Of a DNA stretch of 64,000 nucleotides, positions 1 through 9,900 are shown one piece after another. The DNA is taken from the NCBI GenBank assembly GCA_014058105.1, contig JACGCM010002394.1:2046001-2110000 (forward strand), given 5' to 3'. The translations under genes were made by a program, and so were the position numbers. Numbering within the stretch: position 1 is the first letter of the stretch; every line of letters begins with the position of its first letter. The notes under the pieces were generated by a model. The model was not told the origin of the DNA. It saw nothing but the letters and a program-made list of their open reading frames with translations, and did not search any database. The DNA comes from Kingdonia uniflora. Its lineage: Eukaryota; Streptophyta; Magnoliopsida; Ranunculales; Circaeasteraceae.

Positions 1-453
1 CGATGGTCACAATTATCTTGTTTCAGATGTAGATTACATGATATATTGGCGTGTCGCTCATCCAAATCCCAAGATTGGTTGCAATTTAGTAAAGATGGCC
101 GAAAATATTTGGATGGTCGGGCGTGATCTAGTGAGGCCCGATGTACACTTGTCACCTACGTCGAGTTTAGCTACGTCTTCACAGGTGCAAGACTATGGTG
201 TTCAGGTGACCGACGATCCACATGATATGGGATGGTTCATAGATATGGCGGGAACGTGCGATCAACGTAGACGGATACCGATTTCGGTGAGACAGGTACC
301 ATACCTGTGTCCACCTACGTATAGTATAGATGAGTTATGACATCAATCCCAAGGAATGTGGTATGCAGCATATGAAGACTCGAGGCAATACGTTGACCGC
401 ACGGCCGAATTAGAGGGGGAGCTGAGGCGGGCACAAGAGGTTATCTGAGAGAC
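1..453 (+). pseudogene. Degenerate C-terminal coding remnant, possibly plant-mobile-domain-like
   Basis: An open frame runs from the window edge past the Met at 38 and stops at 340 (about 100 residues). After the stop a second frame continues with charged, helix-prone sequence (SQGMWYAAYEDSRQY, then TAELEGELRRAQEVI) to about 450, so a frameshift seems to split one C-terminal region. The piece YMIYWRVAHP near the start resembles the end of plant mobile domain (MAIN/MAIL-like) proteins often carried by transposons, but the match is weak and from memory. The 5' part lies outside the window. It could equally be the end of another transposon-borne protein. No firm function is claimed. Confidence 0.3.
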
Positions 454-725
454 TAGCTGAGATGTTTATTTCCTACCGGACAGAGCCTGTTGTGCAATAT
501 ACCTATGACGAGAGTCTCGCACGTAGCAGACGCACCTGCCAAACAAAGAGATGTCGTCCCAGTTAGGCTATCTTTTATTTAGAAATTTGATTTATATTTT
601 GTTTAAACTATGTTGAGTATCCTTTGTTTTGTTTAGAACTTTTATTTGCTATGTTAAAACTACGTTGAGTATGCTATGTTTTGTTTAGAATTTTGATATG
701 TTATGTTAAACCTTAGGTTGTTTAT
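454..725. other. AT-rich spacer, no gene seen
   Basis: This stretch is AT-rich, with short imperfect repeats of a TATGTTAAAACTACGTTGAG-like phrase. No coding frame or RNA gene is apparent. Confidence 0.4.
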
Positions 726-972
726 GACCTCCTCTCTATACTTAGTTTAATTGGTAATAAAAAATTTAATATTGTTTGGGCAAACTTGTTGTGCAAGTTA
801 CTCAACGGCCATATTAACGACTAGTTTTTTTTGGAAACTTGTTATCCAAGTTACTCAACGGCCATATTAACGGCTAGTTTTTTTCATCTACAAATGTCAT
901 TCATCTTTTACAATCTCCTCCCTTTTAATCTTTTACAATCTCCTCCCTCCTTACCTTACAAACAAAACTACT

Positions 973-1470
973 ATGTCATCCTCATGCTCCCAATCTAATT
1001 CTCAAAAACACTCTCAATCCTCCAATACAAACCAACAAGGAAATATTTTTCCTCTTTAATTTGGCACATTTAATCCGTCACAAATGCCTAACACTTCCTA
1101 ATATCGGAATCACCATGTTTGCCAACTATTCCTGCCACCCGACAATCAATTTTAATCTTAAACCCATTGATATTACCCTTAATTTGATGGGTATACGGGC
1201 TCGTACCCTCAACCGGGGAATCTATAATATTCATCTCAAACCGGTTTCACCTGCAGAAGTTTGAGTACCACGCCGATGTAAGGTACATGGGGTTTAAATA
1301 ATTTAAATCTTAATACATCACCGGCTGCATCTCCGGTCATCTCCAAGGAGCTCAATCCGGTTCTCACGAGAAGTAATACGTTTGGGAAGACAAAGCAAAT
1401 TAAAGAATATTCGAAGAAGTTGAAGGAACAATGTCCAAGTGATGACAACATTTCTAGTGATGAAGATTGA
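973..1470 (+). pseudogene. Remnant of Harbinger accessory ORF1 (Myb-like partner), decayed
   Basis: An ATG at 973 opens a Ser/Gln/Asn-rich start (MSSSCSQSNSQKHSQSSNTN) that stops within 30 codons. Near 1351-1470 another frame gives a basic then acidic end (KTKQIKEYSKKLKEQ, then DDNISSDED and a stop). PIF/Harbinger elements normally carry a Myb/SANT-like DNA-binding partner in this place, facing the transposase, and the low-complexity start and charged end fit such a protein with its core deleted. The Myb core itself is not visible, so the assignment rests mainly on position. Confidence 0.4.
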
Positions 1471-1682
1471 TGTAATCCTTAAAATTAATAGTAGTTTTTA
1501 AGTTCTATGTAATTTCATTATTTTAATAAAATTATTATTAATCGTATGTAATCCTTAAAATATATTTTAATCAAGTAGAGCAAATACATTACAACTTCAA
1601 CATAAAACTTGGAAACCAAATATATTACTTTAGAAAATAAAAAATAATGATGAAGACTACATTACTCCGCCCCTTTTCAATT

Positions 1683-3037
1683 TTATAAATGAGTGACAAG
1701 TTCATCTCGTAATTGGAAATGAGCACCTTCATTTCTAATTTCATGAACCTTCTGGATGTACTCTGCCATAGTGTTGATCGTGTGTCTTGGATTTAAGTCA
1801 TCCTTCCAATTCTTCACGGATGTTATAAACTCGGGATCAATGCCCATTTGTCGGATGTAAGTATGGTGTTCATCTTTGACGATCATATTGTGCAGAATTA
1901 TACATCCGTACATAATATTTCCTAGATCACTAGGTTTCCAAAATCGCCCACCATGTGCCAATATTTGAAACCTAGCTTGTAATACCCCAAAAACACGCTC
2001 TACATCTTTCCGGCATGCTTCTTGCATCTTCGAAAAATGTCTTTCGACATCTTTGGATGGATTTCTTATGGTTTAAACAAGTGTTTGCCATTTTGGATAG
2101 ACTTCATCTGTTAAGTAATACCCTATAGTGCGCGGTACCGTGCCTATATTATAATTACATGGTAGCGCAACTCCATTAGATAAGTTGCTGAAAAGCCACT
2201 ATTGATGCAAAAGGTTTACATCGCTGTTAGAATCGGGCACCCCAAAGAATGCGTGTCATATCCAAAGATATTGCGATGTAGTCGCTTCTAAAATCACCGT
2301 CAGGATTTTCTTATACCGGTATATTTTCCAGCCCACCCGGTAGGACAATTTTTCCATTTCCAATGCATACAATCTAAACTACCTAACATACACGGGAAGC
2401 CTCGCGATCTATTCACTTCTAACAAATGTAATGTATCGTTTTCTTTGGGAGATCTAAGGTATTAAACTTTGAATTGTGTTCTAATTGTTTTACAAAATTC
2501 TTTCAAACACAAAATACCCGTAGACTCCCCAATCGGAAGGTATTCTTCTTGGGCGTCTGCGCTCGTACTGTAACATAATATGCAAAATACGCACGTTATC
2601 TTTTGGTGTGACGATAAGCCCATCGTCTTAGCGGCATTTTTTCTTTGAATAAAATAGGGGTTTAAAGAAAGTATTTGATCATAAATACGTTGATGCACAC
2701 CTTCGCTCATACGGAATCGACGAGAAAATGGGATACCTTTAAATCTTGGGTTGTCACCGAAGTAATCCCGATTAAGGCTAAACTTCCCCAATTTATGATC
2801 ATGACCTTTCCGCTTGTCAATTATTCCCATTTTACTACCTCCCCGCCTCCGTGATGATGTCGGCTCTTGCTCTTTTTCTGCTTCTCCCATCTCAATCATA
2901 ATCTTGCTATACTCGTGCATCATCTCAATTTAACGTCGGAAGACCTCTTCGCTTTCGGACGATGATGAATATGATAACTCCAAAGATGTGAGAGATGGGT
3001 CAGACATGATTAGGTCAGCCAGGATTTCGTTAGACAT
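1683..3037 (-). pseudogene. PIF/Harbinger transposase (plant_tran/ALP1-like) pseudogene
   Basis: Read on the minus strand from ATG at 3037. The start is acidic (MSNEILADLIMSDPSLTSLE) with a first stop at 2930-2932. A basic linker and the conserved block RFRMSEGVHQRIYDQI follow. After another stop near 2462 the text continues in register with RGFPCMLGSLDCMHWKWKNC (first catalytic Asp), GYYLTDEVYPKW (second) and RKDVERVFGVLQARF (Glu), ending at 1683. These are hallmarks of the plant Harbinger DDE nuclease. At least two stop codons and a frame change show it is dead, yet the catalytic blocks remain, so the decay is fairly recent. Confidence 0.85.
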
Positions 3038-3259
3038 GATTCGGCAAAATTGATAACAACAAAATAAAGTTGAGTTTTGAGATTTAAGAGGAATGAGTTG
3101 ATTGTAGAAGAGTAAGAGAGTAGAAGATGAATGAGTTTTATAGATGAAAAAAACTAGTCGTTTATAGCCGTTGAGCTTCTTGTTGAAGAAGTTTGATCGG
3201 GGAAAAACTAAGTATGGAGGGGAACCAACATATATTTCATCCCTTTAGACTTGCAGGCT

Positions 3260-3290
3260 CTTGTCGCGCAGTTCAAAACTGCACGACAAG
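3260..3290. repeat. Near-perfect hairpin
   Basis: CTTGTCGCGCAGTT pairs with AACTGCACGACAAG around a 3-base loop. A related but weaker GCGCAGTT...AACTGCACAAC palindrome recurs at 3773-3795, on the other side of the foldback element. Function is unknown; it might be the end hairpin of a mobile element. Confidence 0.5.
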
Positions 3291-3411
3291 TTCCCGCGGT
3301 AAAAACTAGCCATTTGCAATGATTTAAACCTAAGCCGTCCATGTGTCTCTATCTGAAACGCTGCATATACGCGCAGTTAGAGGACCTATTAAAGCTTGAC
3401 AAGTGTCATAT

Positions 3412-3745
3412 GTTAGAAAAAAAAACCTTGTGGTTTTATCCTTAGTTTGAATGGTTGATATTTAAGTGGTTTATTTTACACCACATTGGGTATGTAGGTT
3501 ACACAACTCTAGATTATAAGTAAGAGTTTACTTATGAGTTGTAAATTGTTGGAAAAAAAACCTTGTGGTTTTATCCTTAGTTTGAATGGTACAAGGTTTT
3601 TTTTCCAACAATTTACAACTCATAAGTAAACTCTTACTTATAATCTAGAGTTGTGTAACCTACATACCCAATGTAGTATAAAATAAACCACTTAAATATC
3701 AACTATTCAAACTAAGGATAAAACCATAAAGGTTTTTTTTCCAAC
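3412..3745. mobile_element. Foldback MITE with internal copy of its own end
   Basis: The sequence is a long inverted repeat. The left arm begins GTTAGAAAAAAAAACC and runs to about 3563. The right arm (3591-3745) is its reverse complement, ending GGTTTTTTTTCCAAC. About 40 bases of the end motif (GGAAAAAAAACCTTGTGG...) are repeated directly in the centre at 3551-3590. The arms differ by only a few bases, so transcribed RNA could form a hairpin of about 150 bp. No ORF is present. Superfamily and target duplication are unclear. Confidence 0.7.
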
Positions 3746-4395
3746 ATCATCATCTCATTGGCTTATCCCTATGCGCAGTTCTAAACTGCACAACATCAAT
3801 CCACCAAAAATTCATTCAGAGGTCCACCCTCAAGGTGGATATTAGGTGGACATGTGACAAACTCACCTAGCTGCTGGGAGGTGGATTGGTGCTCAAAAGG
3901 GTGGAGGATGAAAATTCACTCTCCTAGCTCTTGTGGGTGCTCTAAAGAACATTTTTCTTCCAGATAAACTGTTGGATTAAAAAAATCCCTTTAGATCTTG
4001 TGTCAAATCGGTTAACAAAGTAATACAAGAGATTTGTACTTTATATTTTACTTTGCGGCTGCAAAAGATTTTCTTTTTCCACGTCGGATAAATTGTTAGA
4101 TAAAAAGATATTTAGTTTACCTCCAAACCCAACAATAGCACTGCTTGGTTGCTATTGTTATCCCATTATTGGTCTTCCCAGTCTGTTTTAACTTTTAAGG
4201 GCAACCCCACACTTATCTTCCCCAATCTCGTCTACTCCTTTAGGCGAACTTTTTATACGTTTTTATTACACATCCGTCTTTTTAACTCTTCTCCATTGTT
4301 ACATATTCTCTCTCTTTTTGTAAACTTTCTTCATCTCTATGAGATCCTAAGCTTGCTCTAACTCATACTTGCATCAGCCAATGTAGCTGAAAGAA
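3746..4395. other. Upstream region of the MFS transporter gene
   Basis: No coding frame is supported. A TATA-like TTTTATACG lies at 4251-4259, about 140 bases before the start codon, followed by a CT-rich leader. This fits a core promoter and 5' UTR, but there is no transcript evidence. Confidence 0.35.
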
Positions 4396-6117
4396 ATGGT
4401 GGTGTCGAGTTCTAGCAGTGGTGGTGGTGATATGGTTGGGCTAATTGCCCATGTTCTTCGAGGGCGATGGTTCATGGTTTACGCTTCGTTTCTCATTATG
4501 TCCATGGCAGGAGCAACTTATCTCTTTGGGATTTATTCAAAAGTTATTAAATCGTCTCTAGGGTACGACCAAACCACGCTTAATACGTTAGGGTTCTTTA
4601 AGGATCTTGGTGCAAGCATTGGTGTTCCTTCTGGGCTGATTGCAGAAGTAACTCCACCTTGGTTTGTACTTAGCCTTGGTGCAAGCTTGAACTTTGTAGG
4701 TTATTTTATGATGTGGCTTTTCGTGACCGGTAAAATCGCTAAACCAAAAGTCTGGCACATGTGCGCGTATATCTGCGTTGGTGCTAATGCTGCGAATTTT
4801 GCAAACACCGGAGCACTTGTGACCTCGGTGAAGAACTTTCCGGAGAGCCGTGGAATCATGTTGGGGCTCTTGAAAGGGTTTGTTGGCCTTAGTGGTGCTA
4901 TCATGACTCAGTTGTACCTCGCCATTTACGGGAATGACTCGAAATCTCTCATTTTACTCATTGCATGGCTCCCAGCTGCGTTTTCAGTCTTCTTTGTTTA
5001 CACGGTTAGACTCATTAAGGTCGTCCGACAACCGAATGAGAAAAAAGTGTTTCTGAATTTCCTCTATGTTTCATTAGTACTAGCCCTGTTTCTCATGATA
5101 ATAATTTTAGCCCAGAAATATGTCAAGTTTTCACATGGAGGTTACATTGCAACGTCCACGGTGGTCTGTGTTTTGCTCTTTCTCCCACTTGGTATTGCGA
5201 TTAATGAGGAAATCAAACTTTGGAATATCAAGAAATCACTGATTGATCCGCCAACAGATATATCCGTGGAGAGACCGGCGTCCAAACTTACCCCGTTACC
5301 ACCGCCAAGCTACGTTCAACTAGAACCACCAAAAAGTTCTTGGTGCGCCAACATTTTCAAGACCCCGGATAGAGGCGAGGATTACACAATTTTGCAAGCT
5401 CTCCTTAGTGTTGACATGTTGATCATCTTTGTTGCGACATTTTGTGGCCTTGGATCATGTTTAACAGCAATTGATAACTTAGGGCAACTCGGAGAGTCAT
5501 TAGGCTACCCTGCTCACACCATAAGTTCCTTCGCGTCGCTCATAAGTATTTGGAATTATAGTGGAAGAGTGTTCTCGGGTTTTGTTTCCGAAGCGCTTCT
5601 TGCTAAATCAGGATTTCCTCGCCCTCTAATGATGACAATTTTCCTCTGCCTATGTTGTATCGGTCACCTCCTCGTGGCGTTCCCCATCTCGGGATCTCTC
5701 TACATAACTTCGATAATCATCGGGTTCTCTTATGGTGTACAACTCACTTTGCTCTTCACGATCATTTCCGAACTATTTGGACTAAAATATTACTCAACAT
5801 TGTTCAACTGCGGACAATTATCGGCCCCCATTGGATCATATGTACTAAATGTACGGGTCGCGGGTAAACTTTACGATAAAGAGGCCAGGAAGCAACTTGC
5901 GGCTAAGGGTTTAGTACTTGCTCCGGGGCAAGACTTAACGTGCATCGGAGTAGAGTGTTACAGACTATCTTTTATAATACTGGCTGCAGTTGCTGCATTT
6001 GGTGCTCTTGCTTCATTTATTTTGGTTTTGAGAACGCGGAAGTTCTACAAAAGTGACATCTACAAGAAATTTAGAGAGGATATGAAGGTGGCCGAGATAG
6101 AGATGGCATCCTCTTAA
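4396..6117 (+). CDS. Nodulin-like / NFD4-like major facilitator superfamily protein
   Basis: Intact intronless ORF of 573 codons. After a Ser/Gly-rich start, residues about 20-270 form the nodulin-like domain with tandem membrane helices (GRWFMVYASFLIMSMAGATY; the family motif LLKGFVGLSGAIMTQLY). A hydrophilic loop with SPP-type sequence lies near 285-330, and residues about 340-560 form the second, MFS-like helix bundle. It ends in a charged tail. Length and layout are typical of plant NUCLEAR FUSION DEFECTIVE 4-like proteins, which are membrane proteins with mostly unknown cargo. ATG 4396 is chosen because it lies upstream of the Gly-rich start; the Met at 4432 is an alternative. Nothing looks broken. 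The gene is single-copy in the window. Confidence 0.92.
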   Translation: MVVSSSSSGGGDMVGLIAHVLRGRWFMVYASFLIMSMAGATYLFGIYSKVIKSSLGYDQTTLNTLGFFKDLGASIGVPSGLIAEVTPPWFVLSLGASLNFVGYFMMWLFVTGKIAKPKVWHMCAYICVGANAANFANTGALVTSVKNFPESRGIMLGLLKGFVGLSGAIMTQLYLAIYGNDSKSLILLIAWLPAAFSVFFVYTVRLIKVVRQPNEKKVFLNFLYVSLVLALFLMIIILAQKYVKFSHGGYIATSTVVCVLLFLPLGIAINEEIKLWNIKKSLIDPPTDISVERPASKLTPLPPPSYVQLEPPKSSWCANIFKTPDRGEDYTILQALLSVDMLIIFVATFCGLGSCLTAIDNLGQLGESLGYPAHTISSFASLISIWNYSGRVFSGFVSEALLAKSGFPRPLMMTIFLCLCCIGHLLVAFPISGSLYITSIIIGFSYGVQLTLLFTIISELFGLKYYSTLFNCGQLSAPIGSYVLNVRVAGKLYDKEARKQLAAKGLVLAPGQDLTCIGVECYRLSFIILAAVAAFGALASFILVLRTRKFYKSDIYKKFREDMKVAEIEMASS

Positions 6118-6957
6118 TCGGAAACAGGCGCTGCAGCAGTAAGGTAAACAAACAAAAGCTAGGCCTACCCAAAGCTCAAAAACCCCATCCAGTGAAGCTT
6201 GAAAAGGGGTCAAGTGACTTGGATTAATACAGAAACCTTGTATTTACAAAATGTCCCGACAAATTGTTGATGATATTAGCGGAGTTTCGCTCTAACTTAC
6301 AAAATATATGAAATCCCGACTTTATTTTGCAAAAAAAAAATAAAAAATGCAATTTACTATGAAGGTAAGCTCTTATGCTCCGGTCGATATATCTGACTGA
6401 TTTTGTTTTAGAAACTAAAACCCTCCAAACCTTTTGCAAACCAAAAAATATTCTGATATAGGTCTACACATACTCAACATTCAATCAAATAAGGGACATC
6501 TCGAATGTACGATCACATTTATTTTTAAGCAAAAGGGCGTGGCAAAAGGACTATTAATTCCCCGAGGGCGTGGCGAGGTATTTGTTGTGATCCCGGGCCA
6601 AATATTGCAGTTATCAGGCTATATCATTCCATGTTGTTGAGGTTGCCTGAGATGATCAAAATTTAATACCAGATTCCCAGTGATATCTAATTGCCAGACA
6701 AATATGATTAAAATATGGTGTGTGTAGACCTGACACCTTTAAAACAAAAGTACCAGGTTCTATATTTGTTGTAACTTGTAATATAGTACTGACATTTATT
6801 TATGATTTTCTTAAGCCAACCTTAACGTCTCTCTCTCTCATCTGTCTCTTTATCTCTCATATGAAGCTAGTCTGAAAATTTCATTGATTGTTGACCAGCT
6901 TTTAGTTTTTTAGTTTTTTTTTTATGCTCTTGTTGTCCACCCATTTTTGCTTGAACA
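6118..6957. other. Intergenic region between the transporter and SPT5L copy A
   Basis: AT-rich sequence with the transporter 3' UTR (A-rich run near 6330) and the presumed copy A promoter (CT-rich tract near 6825-6860 and T-rich leader to 6955). Small open frames here lack codon character and similarity to anything recognised. Confidence 0.4.
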
Positions 6958-9900
6958 ATGGATGGAGATGAGGGGGAAGAGATATTTAGAGAAGTTCTAA
7001 AGAGGAAAATATTTGATCTTGAGGAGAAAAGGAAAAATCCCATTTTTGTTAGGAAGGTTTTAGATGTTGATGATGACAGAGAAGATGGAACTGAAGAAGA
7101 AGAAGAAGATGAAGAAGTTGATGAAGAAGATGATGATGGAGATGGGACTCATGGTAGTCTATATTACTATTATGAATACATTTTGTTTTACCATTGTGTC
7201 AAGGGGTAGATTTATACTTTACAGCCCTTAAGTATGCAAAAAAGGGGTTTTATTTGTTATGGTATAACTCTCTCTTTTATTTTGCTTTTGGTCTGAAGAT
7301 GAGATTTTTACATATGAAATTTGTCACATTTAGTATGTGATGATCTTATTGATAGGTATTTGAAGAATATAATTGTGATAGGTATATTTTAATACAATGA
7401 CTAGTATTTGAAGTTTAATATGAGTTTTGTTGATGTTTAGATTGGGTATTTGAAGTCTCAAAATGAGTTTTCTGGGAATAAAGCTTGTAACTACCTAGTA
7501 CTTGTTGTCTTATTTATGGGTATTTGAACTCTGTCAACAGTTAGGAACCCATATGTTTCCCAGTTCCCACATATCTATCTAATGGGATTTCTCAGCTCAC
7601 GATTTTTCTTGAGTTGATCAGAATTGATATTTGTGAACCTTGTTTTTGTTTTTTTCATAAGTGAAAGAATAATTTTATGTTTGCAATTTGTGAGGATTAT
7701 TTCATTTTATCTCATTCGCATTATTAAGTATAGAATCAAAACAACCTAGTAACTTCATTGTGTTGCTGACTGCAAATATTTTTTCCTTTTCCAATTCTTG
7801 CACAGCATTATTCACATTTTTAGTAGTTAAATTGGTTCATTTTGTTTTTCTCAATACCAGGAGTAGAAATTTTCAATGAAGATGTAGATAAAGTTGTGGA
7901 TGAAGAGGAGCTGGGTGAAGATGAACATAAAAGACTATTAGAAGGAGGACAGGATAATCCTGATCTGAAGCAAGTTTCATATGTTGACAATGATCATGAT
8001 AGGGAAAGAAATTCTGATGTACGGTTTGTTAATCCATCTTCATCAAAGGATCCAACAATCTGGAGAGTAAAATGCAAGGTATATAATATTTCTAATGTGG
8101 AGAATTGTGTTTTTGGGGTTTGGGTCTTGGTCGTTCGAACGACCATCGAATCCATTCGAATGACCCTTTAACAACTCCCTAGAAATTTGGCCCAAGAGCC
8201 CAAGTCGTTCGAACGACTTGATATCTCGTTCGAACGACCAATGTTGAACTCCCTAGAAATTTGGCCCAGACGCATATTTCGTTCGAACGAAATCTTGTAA
8301 CTTGTTTTTTTTTTATGGTTTTCGAACCTCTTGATTGCCTCGAGATTTGAGCGATTGTAAAAGGGTTTTCTTAGTATGAAAACTTATTCTTTGAGAGCCA
8401 TCCCCTTTTATACTATCCTTTGGTGAGGTTTTTTGAGAGGTGTTCTTGAGAGAAACCTCAAATTGAGTTTTGAGTGGTTGTAATTGGGATTTTGAATAAA
8501 CTCTCTCTCTCTTGAAAATGGACGTAGACAATTTGTCGAACCACTATAAACTTGGTGTTGTGTGTATTTTTTTGTTTGTGACTAACCCAAATTGACTTGG
8601 AGTTTGTGGCTTCTGGGCATGCAGCTCAACATCTAATGCTTTCAACAAATGTTTTAGTTTACTTAGTTTATTGGTGAAATTGTGTTTGATGTAGGTTGAA
8701 TGTGAGCGGCAAACATCATTTTTCCTTATGCAGAAATTTACGGACCTGCAATCTCTTGGAACTAAGTTAGAAATTATTTCTGCATTTTCTCTTGAGCGCA
8801 CAAAGGGATTTATATATATCGAAGCTGATAGGAGATATGACGTCATAGAGGTATTCTTAATTTGTTTGTTATTTATTATCGACATTTGATTTGGCCTCTA
8901 AAACTGAGAAACACTCTACCCCGAGTATTCATAGGTTTTCTTGGTATTGGGGCATTTTAGGTTGTTTTATTAAAACTTAGGTAGTTTGTTTTGCTGAGAA
9001 AATAGATAAAAGATTGTTACTTTTCAAAACTGTCCTGGAGTTTCTGTTCCCACACCGAGGATGTTCTGATCAATCCTCACTTCAGGCATGCAAAGGGCTT
9101 TCTACTTTATATTCGAGCCAAATGTTGCCGGTCCCGCAAGATGAAGTTTTTCATCTATTCTTTGCACGGAACAAAGTAAGTGAAGTTTCAAAGGGAATGT
9201 GGGGACGATTGAAGCGTGGGACATATGGAGGAGATTTAGCCAAGGTATGAAAAATATGGCCATTATTTCAGTGTTAGATCATAGATGATTCAAGTTGGTA
9301 TCTAATGCATTTCTTATTTTTGTCGATTTAACTATTGTAGGTTGTTGCTGTCGACAATGAAAAAAGAAAAGCCATGATAAAGCTTGTGCCAAGAATAGAT
9401 CTACTAGCTATGGCTAAGAAAAGAGTAATACGATTTTTTCAATATATTTTCCTCAAATTACAAATCTGAACTTAAATTCATCTTATTCTAGTTTGATTTA
9501 ATAAACGTTTTGCTGTTTGTCTAAATTCCTACTTTCACTGTGAATGATTGAATAATATAACTTTTTATATTCTTTACTTCGTTGTTTCTATGAAAATCTG
9601 AACTATGTGTTGCTTCATAATATCATAACTAATTAAGTTATTTATGGTGTACATGTCGTGCGTTATGGATACCTATATTAGTGTCTGAAATCATGCTAAA
9701 ACATATGTATCCGATAAATGTAATATTGTTTGAAGGTTGCAAATTTTCATTTAAGTATGAAATATTTCCTCAAGAAAAATGCTTAGAAGATAGACTTGTC
9801 TTTGTCATAATGCATTCAACCTCAGGTAGCTGATAATTCGAGTATAGTAGGCAAGGAGTTTGGAGATAAGATACTCCCACGAACAACAATTTAAACTCTC

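Larger units (their letters stand above)
726..3230. mobile_element. PIF/Harbinger-type DNA transposon, decayed
   Basis: The ends are inverted repeats. The left end (from about 726) reads CTCTATACTTAGTTT and then CTCAACGGCC...CTAGTTTTTTTCATCTA. The reverse complement of the right end (about 3100-3230) reads CTCCATACTTAGTTT and CTCAACGGCT...CTAGTTTTTTTCATCTA. The left end carries the CTCAACGGCC block twice (about 800 and 857). Inside lie a plus-strand remnant (973-1470) and a minus-strand transposase remnant (1683-3037), the convergent two-gene layout of PIF/Harbinger elements. Exact termini and the 3-bp target duplication could not be fixed. Confidence 0.75.

Noticed and set aside
3260..3310. 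Helitron 3' end (hairpin followed by CTAG)
   Set aside because: The hairpin is good, but the distance to CTAG is too long and no 5' TC end or Rep/helicase text was found.
8131..8292. Spaced palindromes as a CRISPR-like array
   Set aside because: Repeats are too few and uneven, spacers are themselves repeated, and the context is a plant intron.
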